Shown one piece after another: positions 1-6,538 of a stretch of DNA of 8,865 nucleotides (within the stretch, counting starts at the first letter, position 1; the number at the start of each line of letters is the position of its first letter). The notes under the pieces were generated by a model. The model had not been told where the DNA came from. It was given only the letters and a program-made list of their open reading frames with translations, and ran no database searches. Origin of the DNA: an uncultured Collinsella sp. (GTDB lineage Bacteria; Actinomycetota; Coriobacteriia; Coriobacteriales; Coriobacteriaceae); contig CABSMK010000064.1 in assembly GCA_902478825.1 (NCBI GenBank), forward strand, positions 1 through 8,865, read 5' to 3'. Position numbers and translations under genes: made by a program.

Positions 1-1628
1 CCGAGGGCAACGGCCGCGGCCCCGTGATGCTCGTCATCACCCCCACGCGCGAGCTTGCCCAGCAAATCGACGAGGTCGCGAGCAAGATCGCCGACGTCAC
101 CGGCCATGTCGCCGTGACCGTCGTGGGTGGCGTGAGCTACAAGCCGCAGACCGCGGCACTCAAGTACGGCTGCGATATCCTGGTCGCCACGCCGGGCCGT
201 CTGGTCGACCTGATCGAGCAGGGCGCCTGCCACCTGAACGAGGTCAAGGTGCTGGTGCTCGACGAGGCCGATCGCATGCTCGACATGGGCTTTTTGCCCG
301 CCGTCCGCCGCATTGTGCGCGAGACGCCGGCCGAGCGCCAGACGCTGCTGTTCTCGGCGACGCTCGACGAGGAGGCCGTGGGCGAGATCACCGACCTGGT
401 GAGCGACCCGGCCCGCGTGGAGATCGCGCCCGCCACGTCGACCGCCGACACCGTCGACCAGTTTGTGTTCCCGGTGTCCATCGAGGCCAAGAATAACCTG
501 TTGCCCGAGTTTCTCAAGAAGGAGGGCCCGGAGCGCACCATTGTCTTTATGCGCACCAAGCATCGCGCCGACAGCTGCTGCCGTCGTCTGGAGCGTAAGG
601 GCATCAAGGCCGCCGCGATTCACGGCAACCGCAGCCAGGCCCAGCGCGAGCGCGCGCTTTCTGCCTTCCGCGACGGCACCGTCGACGTGCTGGTGGCAAC
701 CGATGTTCTCGCCCGCGGCATCGACATTAGCGACGTGCGCTACGTCGTGAACTTTGACGTGCCGGCCGAGCCGACCGACTACATCCACCGTATTGGCCGT
801 ACGGGCCGTGCCGGTGAGCTGGGCTGGGCCATCACGTTTGTGACCGAGCAGGACGTCGACGAGTTCTACGAGATCGAGAAGCTCATGGACAAGACGGCCG
901 ATATTTACGAAGCCGGCGACCTGCACGTGGGTCCCAACCCGCCCGCCGTTGACCCCGAGCGCGATCCTGCCGCCTTTAAGGTGAAGAAGAAGACCAAGCG
1001 CGGCAAGTCCAAGAGCAAGAAGAAGCTTGAGCAGGCGCGTCGCGACGGCAAGCGCAACGGCGATGACTACGGCGATGTGGCCGGTCGTTCCAACCGCGGT
1101 CGCGACGAGCGTCGCGGCGACGGCGAGCGTCCGAGCCGTCCCAAGCGCGGCGGCAAGGCCCGCGTGCGCGAGGGCGTTCAGGCTCGCGTGGACGAGGCCG
1201 TGGAGAGCGTGGCCCGCGAGGTGGCTGCCGAGGAGCGCGGCGGTGCTGTCGAGCAGACCCCGCGCGGCAACCGTGCCGAGCGCCGTGCCAAGCAGTTCCA
1301 GGGCGAGGCACATCGCCGCCGCCGCGAGGACGAGGATCGCGGTGGCCGTCGTCGTGTCGAGCGCGAGGACGAGGGCCGCGGTTCGCGTAGCGGCAAGCGT
1401 GGTGCGGGCGACCGTCGTCGTTCCGGTCGCGATGACTGGCGCAACTACGACGATACCCGCGAGGAGCGTCGTGGCGGCTATCGTGGCGGGCGTGGCGGCA
1501 ACCAGGCCGGCTCCCGTGGCGGCCGCGCCGGCGGTCGCGATAACCGTGGCAGCTACGGCAACAGCCGTGGCGGCAAGCGCGGCGGCAGCTCCCGTCGCCC
1601 CGGTGACGGCGGCGGCAAGCGCAAGTAA
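1..1628 (+). CDS. DEAD-box ATP-dependent RNA helicase, RhlE-like (5' truncated by window edge)
   Basis: ATP-dependent RNA unwinding enzyme, probably acting in ribosome assembly, RNA turnover or cold adaptation (family knowledge). The reading frame is open from position 3 with no start inside the window, so the Q motif and Walker A (motif I) are missing only because of the window edge. Counting from the codon at 24, visible motifs are Ia PTRELAQQ (7-14), Ib TPGR (56-59), II DEAD (80-83), III SAT (111-113), V in VATDVLARGIDI and VI HRIGRTGR (255-262). The IHGNRSQ and VVNFDVP stretches resemble the RhlE subgroup. Residues from about 319 to 534 form a low-complexity basic tail: lysine-rich first, then Arg/Asp/Glu-rich, ending with six RGG triplets at about 483-521, as in RNA-binding extensions of other DEAD-box proteins. 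The stop is TAA at 1626-1628, followed by a terminator, so it ends its transcription unit. Family assignment is very secure; the exact subfamily is less so. Confidence 0.95.
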   Translation, partial: EGNGRGPVMLVITPTRELAQQIDEVASKIADVTGHVAVTVVGGVSYKPQTAALKYGCDILVATPGRLVDLIEQGACHLNEVKVLVLDEADRMLDMGFLPAVRRIVRETPAERQTLLFSATLDEEAVGEITDLVSDPARVEIAPATSTADTVDQFVFPVSIEAKNNLLPEFLKKEGPERTIVFMRTKHRADSCCRRLERKGIKAAAIHGNRSQAQRERALSAFRDGTVDVLVATDVLARGIDISDVRYVVNFDVPAEPTDYIHRIGRTGRAGELGWAITFVTEQDVDEFYEIEKLMDKTADIYEAGDLHVGPNPPAVDPERDPAAFKVKKKTKRGKSKSKKKLEQARRDGKRNGDDYGDVAGRSNRGRDERRGDGERPSRPKRGGKARVREGVQARVDEAVESVAREVAAEERGGAVEQTPRGNRAERRAKQFQGEAHRRRREDEDRGGRRRVEREDEGRGSRSGKRGAGDRRRSGRDDWRNYDDTREERRGGYRGGRGGNQAGSRGGRAGGRDNRGSYGNSRGGKRGGSSRRPGDGGGKRK

Positions 1629-1662
1629 CATACGCATCGCACGCTAGCGTGAGGTGAACCAA

Positions 1663-1699
1663 GGGTCCCGAGCAACTACGCTCGGGGCCCTTTTTGTTT
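1663..1699 (+). terminator. Intrinsic terminator after the helicase
   Basis: The arms 1663-1673 and 1680-1690 pair over 11 bp, with one G-T wobble, around the 6-nt loop AACTAC. TTTTTGTTT follows immediately. The hairpin begins 35 nt after the helicase stop codon. This is a textbook Rho-independent terminator. A 12-bp perfect palindrome, CACGCTAGCGTG, lies just upstream at 1640-1651. Confidence 0.93.
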
Positions 1700-1802
1700 G
1701 TCGTATCCGATCGCTAGTTCAAATGTGATTTCCTCGGGAATGCATCTAGAGGATGCCGAGGACCTATTTCCTGCCATGCAGCAATGGGTCCCATGGGGTG
1801 CG

Positions 1803-2039
1803 CCGTGCATTTTTTGGAGTATTCTGCAGCTCTAGTTGGCTGCATACGATTCGGTATTGCCAACGGTGGCCTTCAGATATCCCTTATGAGCGTTTTGAGT
1901 TAGATTTCGCCGTTTTCCGGAGCAGGGGCGCGTCATTCTCGCCATGTCGGGACTTAAAATGATACGGCGCCCTGCAGTTTTGCCCGCCCGCGGCGGTGCT
2001 GGCGCGGTCACGTTGCAGAATACTCCGTTTTTTGCACGG
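1803..2039. repeat. Candidate 237-bp element with 26-nt interrupted terminal inverted repeats
   Basis: The left end 1803-1828 and the right end 2014-2039 are inverted copies. An outer 7-bp block (CCGTGCA with TGCACGG) and an inner 13-bp block (GGAGTATTCTGCA with TGCAGAATACTCC) match perfectly. They are separated by a 6-nt segment that is T-rich on the + strand at both ends, so 20 of 26 positions pair. The interior has no recognisable protein and no obvious target-site duplication flanks it. It could be a non-autonomous mobile element, an intergenic repeat family or a structured RNA. Twenty paired positions over 26 at this spacing are unlikely by chance, but its nature is not shown by one copy. 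Confidence 0.5.
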
Positions 2040-2139
2040 GCCAGGATGGGGTACCTCGGGAGAACACGGCGGTATCCCGTAAATATATACAATCTGTACC
2101 GTAATTTATACAAAACGAAGAGGCAGACAGCGTAGGGTG

Positions 2140-2166
2140 GGTGCATTGGGGTGCTTGGTGCATCAA
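2140..2166 (+). repeat. Degenerate solo copy of the palindrome-arm repeat upstream of EFR1
   Basis: The segment starts GGTGCATTGGGG and ends TGCATCAA. The left arm of the large palindrome (3024-3054) starts GGTGCAATGGGG and ends TGCATCAA, and the right arm read on the minus strand starts GGTGCATTGGGG. The middle is several bases shorter here. It looks like an eroded single repeat unit. The match is short, so chance or a shared regulatory site remains possible. Confidence 0.35.
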
Positions 2167-2186
2167 AACGGGGACCCCACGTGCCG

Positions 2187-2192
2187 TATACT
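2187..2192 (+). promoter_or_regulatory. Possible -10 box for the EFR1 gene
   Basis: TATACT is a good match to a sigma-70-type -10 hexamer and would start transcription near 2199, about 50 nt before the EFR1 start codon. No convincing -35 hexamer sits 16-18 bp upstream, so this is only a candidate. Confidence 0.25.
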
Positions 2193-2248
2193 CTGGCTGG
2201 ATGTGAAAGCGGCTTGACGCGTTGCCAGGCGTAGGGGAGGGTGTCTCG

Positions 2249-3010
2249 ATGAGCGTATTCGAAATTGTGTTTAGTCCGACGGGTGGAACGCGGAAGGTGT
2301 CTGGCCTTGTGGCCGGGGCACTGGGCAAGAATACCGTTACCGTCGATCTGACCGATAGCGGGCTAGATTTCAGCGCTGTCTCGATGACTGAGGACGACGT
2401 GGCCGTAATCTCTGTGCCGGCGTATGCCGGTAGAATCCCGGCTGTGGTGGCTGACCGGTTGGGCATGGTGCGCGGCAACGGGGCTCGGGCTGTTTTGGTT
2501 TGCGTATACGGAAACCGCGCGTTTGAGGACACGCTCGTAGAGCTGGAGGACGTTGCGAAGCATGCGGGATTCCGGGTGATCGCGGCAGTTGCAGCCATTG
2601 CAGAACATTCCATCGCGCGACAGTTTGCTGCCGGTCGTCCGGATGCGCAGGATGCGGCGCAGCTCGCAGAGTTTGCGCAGCAAATTCAGCAAAAGCTGTT
2701 GGCCGAGGATACATCCGAGCCCTCTATTCTCGGCAATCGTCCTTATAAACAAGCCGGAGGTCACCGCATGGCACCCGAGGCAACAGGGGATTGTGTCTCC
2801 TGCGGTGCATGCGCCGCGGCGTGCCCCGTTTGTGCTATCGACAAGGGTGACCCCAAACGAGCAGCTGGCGAGGCGTGCATCTCCTGCATGCGCTGCATTG
2901 CCGTATGTCCGCGAGGCGCTCGTAAGCTTGATCCCAACAAGCTATCCGCTGTTTCCCAGATGCTGAGCAAGGTTTGCGCCGTGCGGAAGGAATGCGAGCT
3001 CTTTATCTAG
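2249..3010 (+). CDS. EFR1-family protein: flavodoxin-like domain fused to 2x[4Fe-4S] ferredoxin
   Basis: Predicted cytoplasmic electron carrier of 253 aa, a usual length for the EFR1 family. The N-terminal flavodoxin-like domain (about 1-150) has the phosphate-binding loop SPTGGTRK at 9-16, where FMN would bind, and a second conserved segment SVPAYAGRIP at 55-64. The C-terminal part has two CxxCxxCxxxCP motifs, C182/C185/C188/C192 and C210/C213/C216/C220, each expected to hold one [4Fe-4S] cluster; C195 and C243 are extra cysteines. The start is ATG 2249 because GGGGAGG at 2234-2240 sits 8 nt upstream; a TTG at 2222 in frame lacks such a site. The gene stands alone: the helicase ends 620 bp upstream with a terminator and the next gene begins over 400 bp downstream. 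Electron donor and acceptor are unknown for this family. Repeat-like elements lie on both sides. Confidence 0.92.
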   Translation: MSVFEIVFSPTGGTRKVSGLVAGALGKNTVTVDLTDSGLDFSAVSMTEDDVAVISVPAYAGRIPAVVADRLGMVRGNGARAVLVCVYGNRAFEDTLVELEDVAKHAGFRVIAAVAAIAEHSIARQFAAGRPDAQDAAQLAEFAQQIQQKLLAEDTSEPSILGNRPYKQAGGHRMAPEATGDCVSCGACAAACPVCAIDKGDPKRAAGEACISCMRCIAVCPRGARKLDPNKLSAVSQMLSKVCAVRKECELFI

Positions 3011-3022
3011 CGCATACGAAAT

Positions 3023-3166
3023 TGGTGCAATGGGGCCAGGTTAATCTGCATCAACGTCTTGAAGTTGCGGTGGAATACGGACTGTTTTGGCCTTTTGAGC
3101 GGCTTTGCAGTCCCTATTTCACCGCAACTCATGATTGGTGCAAAGTAACCTGTCCCCAATGCACCA
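3023..3166. repeat. 144-bp near-perfect palindrome (foldback, REP/MITE-like element)
   Basis: Outer arms 3023-3054 and 3135-3166 are inverted copies matching at 27 of 32 positions. Inner arms 3064-3084 and 3108-3128 match at 19 of 21. A 9-nt and a 6-nt segment separate inner from outer blocks, and the loop is 3085-3107. The right outer arm is itself bounded by a 7-bp inverted repeat, TGGTGCA (3136-3142) with TGCACCA (3160-3166), enclosing a TAACCTGTCCCC core. The core resembles motifs I recall from REP elements linked to IS200/RAYT-type transposases, but no transposase is present here. It begins 12 nt after the EFR1 stop codon and has no T-tract, so it is not a normal intrinsic terminator, though the folded RNA could protect the EFR1 mRNA 3' end. 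Confidence 0.85.
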
Positions 3167-3316
3167 GAGTGAGGAGTGTTCCCGAGTGCCGGCAGAAAAG
3201 GAACGTCCCTAAGTACCGCATAAATACCGTTTATCGAAGAAAAAATACCGCTCACCGGTCATAATGACTATTCTGGCTTTGTTGTTGCCTACAATAACCC
3301 CCGTAAAAAGAAATGC
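3167..3316 (+). promoter_or_regulatory. Presumed promoter/operator region of the alpha-glucoside PTS operon
   Basis: No gene is visible. TACCG occurs three times on the + strand, at 3214, 3225 and 3246, i.e. 11 and 21 bp apart, about one and two helical turns. Candidate -10 boxes are CATAAT at 3260-3265 and TACAAT at 3290-3295, neither with a good -35 partner. The second would start transcription just before the antiterminator hairpin. The role is inferred from position only. Confidence 0.3.
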
Positions 3317-3353
3317 GGAAGGTTACCGAGTCCCCTCGGACGTGGGCCTAACC
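3317..3353 (+). promoter_or_regulatory. Candidate ribonucleic antiterminator (RAT) for the PRD antiterminator protein
   Basis: The leader RNA folds with GGTTA (3321-3325) paired to TAACC (3349-3353) and CCGAG (3326-3330) paired to CTCGG (3335-3339) over a TCCC loop, leaving a 9-nt asymmetric internal loop at 3340-3348. Compared with the LicT-type RAT as I remember it, the 5' half GGAAGGTTACCG keeps 9 of 12 bases and the 3' GGCCTAACC keeps 7 of 9. It lies in front of an operon that encodes a PRD antiterminator, and its 3' arm is shared with the hairpin at 3346-3408. The upper part is longer than the classical element, so it is divergent. Confidence 0.5.
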
Positions 3354-3417
3354 AAAGTCTTTGATCGCGAGCGTCTCAATGGGCGCTTTCGATTGATTTT
3401 GGTTGGGCTATATTTAT
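3346..3417 (+). terminator. Leader terminator-like hairpin, mutually exclusive with the RAT
   Basis: GCCTAACCAAA (3346-3356) pairs with TTTGGTTGGGC (3398-3408), 11 bp with one wobble. Inside it 3361-3373 pairs with 3384-3396 at 12 of 13 positions, wobbles included, around a 10-nt loop (3374-3383). A U-rich but interrupted stretch, TATATTTAT, follows at 3409-3417. The bases 3349-3353 are needed for both this hairpin and the RAT, so only one can form. This is the usual layout of PRD-controlled attenuation. The U-tract is weaker than in the two classical terminators of this window. Confidence 0.5.
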
Positions 3418-3433
3418 GAAGGGACATGTCACC

Positions 3434-3946
3434 ATGGGTTTCTTTTCTCGCCTTATGGGTGGCTCGGATAAGCAGACGACTGCGGCTTCCGAGTTCGAAA
3501 TCCTCGCTCCCGTTTCCGGCGAGCTTGTTCATCTAGAAAATACCAATGACCCCGCTTTTAGCAGCCGTGCAGTGGGCGATGGCGTTGCCGTGGTTCCCCA
3601 AGAGGGAACGGTGTGCGCTCCTGTTTCCGGCACCGTCGCGGCGCTGTTTCCGACTGAGCACGCGCTGGGCATCATGTCCGACGACAGCTCTGCTCAGGTG
3701 ATGCTGCATATCGGAATCGACACTGTTAAACTTGAGGGCAAGGGCTTCCATGCGCTTGTTGCCCAGGGTGACCATGTCGACGCGGGCCAGCCCCTCGTCG
3801 AGGTCGATTTCGACGTGGTTCGCGCTGCCGGCTTTGATCCCACGGTCTTCGTTATCGTGTGCGAGCGTTCGGAGAACTCGACTCTTCGCGAGCATGCTTC
3901 CGGCCCTGTTGCTGTTAAAGAGCCTGTCGTCTGGCTTTCCGAGTAA
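3434..3946 (+). CDS. PTS glucose-family IIA component (free-standing EIIA)
   Basis: Cytoplasmic phosphocarrier of 170 aa, the size of the stand-alone EIIA-Glc (Crr) family. It takes phosphate from HPr and passes it to an EIIB domain. The sequence has the LAPVSGELVHLE opening, PVSGTV, the first conserved histidine in TEHALG (H76) and the phosphorylated histidine in MLHIGIDTVKLEGKGF (H92); the two histidines sit within two residues of their places in the E. coli protein. ATG 3434 is chosen because GAAGGGA at 3418-3424 lies 9 nt upstream; ATG 3416, in frame, has no such site. It is first in the operon, 18 nt before the PRD gene. The downstream EIICB has no IIA domain, so this protein is its obvious partner, and it may also phosphorylate or regulate other PTS permeases. 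Confidence 0.94.
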   Translation: MGFFSRLMGGSDKQTTAASEFEILAPVSGELVHLENTNDPAFSSRAVGDGVAVVPQEGTVCAPVSGTVAALFPTEHALGIMSDDSSAQVMLHIGIDTVKLEGKGFHALVAQGDHVDAGQPLVEVDFDVVRAAGFDPTVFVIVCERSENSTLREHASGPVAVKEPVVWLSE

Positions 3947-3964
3947 ATTCTTGTGGTGGGTACC

Positions 3965-4819
3965 GTGGTTATCAAGCGAGTTTTTAACAACAACGTCGCA
4001 ATGGTCACTTCGGACGATGGCTCCGAGCTCATCGTCATCGGTCGAGGCCTCTGCTTTGGTCGCCATGCCGGCGATGCCATCGATGAGACGTCGGTCGAAA
4101 AGACCTACGCGTTGCAGGAGGGAACTTCTCAGGATTCGCGTACGATTGACCGCTTGGCACATCTTTTGGAGTCCATCCCCACCGTCAACCTCGTGATTTC
4201 CGAGGACATCGTTCAGATGCTCCGTCGAGAGCTCAATGTTGATATCAACGATAAGATTCTCATTGCTCTCGCAGACCACATCAGCCTTGCTTTGGAGCGT
4301 GAGCGCAAGGGCGTCTCCTGTGAGAATCCGTTGCTGCTCGAGATCCAGCAGTTCTATCGCAAGGAGTATGCACTTGCGGGCCGTGCGCTGCAGATTATCA
4401 AGGAGTATATGGGCATCCAGATGAGCGAGGAGGAGCAGGGTTTCATTACGCTGCATATCGTCAACGCCACCATGCCGCAACGCTCCGATCGTTTGATTGT
4501 TTCGGTCCAGCTTGTTCGCGACGTGCTCGCGATTGTTTCTGAGCGCTATGCTACGACCCTCGATGACACCTCGCTGCCTTACGAACGTTTCGTTCGTCAC
4601 CTGCAGTTTTTCGCACAGCGAGCGCTCGATCCTACGGCAGGGCAAATCAACGGAGACGCGCTGTTCCGAATCGATGAAACGGCGTATCCCTGCGCATTCT
4701 CGTGCGCGGACGCCATAGCCACCCACTTGTCGTCTACCTATAACGTTGTCGTTACCGATGCTGAGAAGAGTTATCTCGCATATCACATTGTTAACCTGCT
4801 TGGAGAACCTGGTCTCTAG
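3965..4819 (+). CDS. licT: BglG/LicT-family PRD transcriptional antiterminator
   Basis: RNA-binding antiterminator controlled by PTS phosphorylation. With GTG 3965 as start the protein is 284 aa and opens MVIKRVFNNNVA, the typical start of the CAT RNA-binding domain (about 1-55). PRD1 follows at about 62-170 and PRD2 at about 175-284. The four regulatory histidines appear as H105 (LADHISLA), H164 (TLHIVNA), H212 (VRHLQFF) and H274 (AYHIVNLL), each exactly five residues after the LicT positions I recall (100, 159, 207, 269). All phosphorylation sites are therefore intact. In-frame GTGs at 3953 and 3956 are possible starts; none has a strong ribosome site, GGTGGG at 3955-3960 favouring 3965. 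It probably acts on the leader at 3317-3408, upstream of its own operon. The symbol reflects family; the neighbouring genes point to alpha-glucosides rather than the beta-glucosides of classical LicT. Confidence 0.93.
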   Translation: MVIKRVFNNNVAMVTSDDGSELIVIGRGLCFGRHAGDAIDETSVEKTYALQEGTSQDSRTIDRLAHLLESIPTVNLVISEDIVQMLRRELNVDINDKILIALADHISLALERERKGVSCENPLLLEIQQFYRKEYALAGRALQIIKEYMGIQMSEEEQGFITLHIVNATMPQRSDRLIVSVQLVRDVLAIVSERYATTLDDTSLPYERFVRHLQFFAQRALDPTAGQINGDALFRIDETAYPCAFSCADAIATHLSSTYNVVVTDAEKSYLAYHIVNLLGEPGL

Positions 4820-4918
4820 GCATAACGTGCCCACACATCGATTGATATAAGGCAAGGCTCACGGTCTTGTCCAGGGCACATCTGTCTTAATTTGCGGAAA
4901 AGGAAGGGGAGTACCGCT

Positions 4919-6535
4919 ATGACCGCAAAAAAGAAGTTCAATTTCAAAGCGCCGTTGGAGGTGTTCGCGAAGTCGATCGTTCAGCCGATGATGTATCTCT
5001 CGGTTGCCGGCATCCTGCTCATCGTGGGCATCATTCTGACCAACAAGACCATCTGCGCTTTGGTCCCCGTACTGGGCTCCGGTCCGTTCCAGCTTGTGGG
5101 CGCCGTTGTCTATCAGTCGCTGATGTTTATCATCAACAACCTCTCGATTCTGTTCTGCGTGGGCATCGCCGGCGCCATGGCAAAGAAGAACAAGGGCCAT
5201 GCTTCGCTGATCGCCCTGATGTCGTTCTTCCTGTTCCTGCAGGCTAACAACATCGTGCTCAACGCCACCGGCTCTCTTGCCGATGCGAGCGGCATGCTCG
5301 GCCTTACCGGAACCGGTCAGGCCACCGTTATGGGCATCCAGGTGCTCGATACCGGCGTGTTTGGCGGCATCATCCTGGGCTGCATCACCGGTGCCGTGTT
5401 CAACAAGTACTCGAACAAGCAGTTCCCCATTGCCCTTTCGATGTTCTCGGGCGTTCGCTTCCCGTTCCTGATCATGATCATCATTTCCTGGATCATGGGC
5501 GCTGGCTTCTGCATCGTTTGGCCTCCGGTTCAGGGTGCCATCTCCTCCGTCGCCGGCATTATTAAGGAGTCGGGCAACATCGGCCTGTTTATCTACGGCA
5601 TGCTCAACAAGCTGCTCGTTCCCACCGGTCTGCACCACCTCATCTACACCCCGTTCCAGTTCTCCGATGTGGGCGGCACCCTTACGCTGGGTGATCAGGT
5701 TATCGCCGGCGCCTATCCCATCCGTGTTGCCGAGATGGCAATGACGGGTCAGCCCTTCTCTGATAGCACCTACTTCAACAGCTATACCTTCAACAACCTG
5801 TGGCCCTACATCGGCATCGGTCTCGCCTTTATCGTCACCGCTTACAAGGGGAACAAGGACAAGACCAAAGCCGTTATCATCCCGCTGATCATCACCGCCG
5901 TGCTCTCCTGCGTGACCGAGCCCATGGACTTCCTCTTTGTCTTTGCCGCTCCCGTGCTCTTTGTCGTTCACTCGGTTCTTTCCGGCATCTTCCTGGTTCT
6001 GCTCAAGGTTCTCTCCGTGCCCGCTTCGACTGCAGGCGGCATCATCAACATCGTGGTCTCCAACCTGGTCCTGGGTGTCGATAAGACCAACTGGCCGGTT
6101 ATGCTGGTGCTTGGAATCGTCAACGCCGCTCTGTACTTCTTCCTCTTTACCTTCCTCATCAAGAAGCTCAACCTTCACACGCCTGGTCGCGAGGAGGAGT
6201 CCGAGCTCGCCGAGTCCGTTGCCGAGGGCGAGGCCGCCGCGTCTGTCGCGGTGAAGCAGGGCGCTGTTGCCGCGGCTCCCGCAGAGGGCGTCGATGCGGG
6301 CATTGCCGACCTGGTCGCAGGTCTTGGCGGCAAGGACAACATCGAGGAGCTCGAGAACTGCTTTACGCGTCTCCGCGTGAACGTTAAGAACCCGGATCTC
6401 ATCGATGAGAACCTCATTAACCACGTGCCCAACAGCGGCATCAACCGCAACGGCAACAATATCCAGATCATCTTTGGCATGAAGGTCGCCGAGATGCGCG
6501 ATAAGGTCGAAAACGCAATTGAGAAGGAGCAGTAA
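4919..6535 (+). CDS. PTS alpha-glucoside-type EIICB permease
   Basis: Inner-membrane sugar transporter that imports and phosphorylates its substrate; 538 aa. The EIIC domain (about 1-419) has many hydrophobic segments and the family marks GLHHLIYTPF (H239, H240) and TEPMDFLFVFAAP (T333-P335). An Ala/Glu-rich linker (about 420-460) leads to the EIIB domain (about 461-538) with the phosphorylated cysteine C481 in NCFTRLRV. There is no IIA domain. The start is ATG 4919, 8 nt after GGGGA at 4906-4910; a TTG at 4892 in frame is poorer. It follows the PRD gene by 99 nt, with no obvious second antiterminator in the gap, and ends 3 nt before the GH4 gene. The alpha-glucoside assignment (maltose-like or related disaccharides) rests on the EIIC marks and the adjacent 6-phospho-alpha-glucosidase; the exact sugar cannot be read from sequence. 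Confidence 0.94.
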   Translation: MTAKKKFNFKAPLEVFAKSIVQPMMYLSVAGILLIVGIILTNKTICALVPVLGSGPFQLVGAVVYQSLMFIINNLSILFCVGIAGAMAKKNKGHASLIALMSFFLFLQANNIVLNATGSLADASGMLGLTGTGQATVMGIQVLDTGVFGGIILGCITGAVFNKYSNKQFPIALSMFSGVRFPFLIMIIISWIMGAGFCIVWPPVQGAISSVAGIIKESGNIGLFIYGMLNKLLVPTGLHHLIYTPFQFSDVGGTLTLGDQVIAGAYPIRVAEMAMTGQPFSDSTYFNSYTFNNLWPYIGIGLAFIVTAYKGNKDKTKAVIIPLIITAVLSCVTEPMDFLFVFAAPVLFVVHSVLSGIFLVLLKVLSVPASTAGGIINIVVSNLVLGVDKTNWPVMLVLGIVNAALYFFLFTFLIKKLNLHTPGREEESELAESVAEGEAAASVAVKQGAVAAAPAEGVDAGIADLVAGLGGKDNIEELENCFTRLRVNVKNPDLIDENLINHVPNSGINRNGNNIQIIFGMKVAEMRDKVENAIEKEQ

Positions 6536-6538
6536 ACA

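Larger units (their letters stand above)
1629..2248. other. 620-bp intergenic region without a convincing gene
   Basis: This gap holds the helicase terminator, then a small imperfect hairpin at 1731-1762 (TCCTCG pairs with CGAGGA, and GCATC with GATGC around TAGAG). It also holds the inverted-repeat element at 1803-2039, an AT-rich patch at about 2089-2115 and a degenerate copy of the downstream palindrome arm at 2140-2166. Three short open frames occur: 1753-1962 (+), 1944-2135 (+) and 1832-2146 (-). None has a clear ribosome binding site or a recognisable domain, and all cut across the inverted-repeat structure, so I do not call them genes. Confidence 0.6.

Noticed and set aside
976..1662. 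Arg/His/Cys-rich open frames on both strands over the helicase tail (976-1662 minus, 1027-1647 plus)
   Set aside because: They are frame-shifted readings of the low-complexity RGG/basic region; composition is explained by the repeats in the real frame.
1832..2146. A 104-codon minus-strand frame across the inverted-repeat element
   Set aside because: No ribosome site or known domain, and it runs through the right inverted repeat and beyond the element. If the element is dispersed, such frames may be annotated as hypothetical proteins, but nothing here supports expression.
2249..3010. Reading EFR1 as part of a defence or novel signalling system
   Set aside because: Its domains match a common family of electron carriers, and no partner gene is adjacent to suggest another role.
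2974..3264. A 96-codon plus-strand frame overlapping the end of EFR1 and the palindrome
   Set aside because: It consists mostly of the 144-bp palindrome read through, starts inside EFR1 in another frame and has no domain.
3533..4855. A 440-codon minus-strand open frame opposite the IIA and PRD genes
   Set aside because: Same effect: complement of strongly supported genes, no family resemblance.
4827..4879. GTGCCC/GGGCAC inverted repeat in the gap before the EIICB gene, plus a TCGATTGAT word shared with the operon leader
   Set aside because: Six base pairs over a 41-nt gap, and a 9-nt word, are within chance; no RAT or terminator structure was found there.
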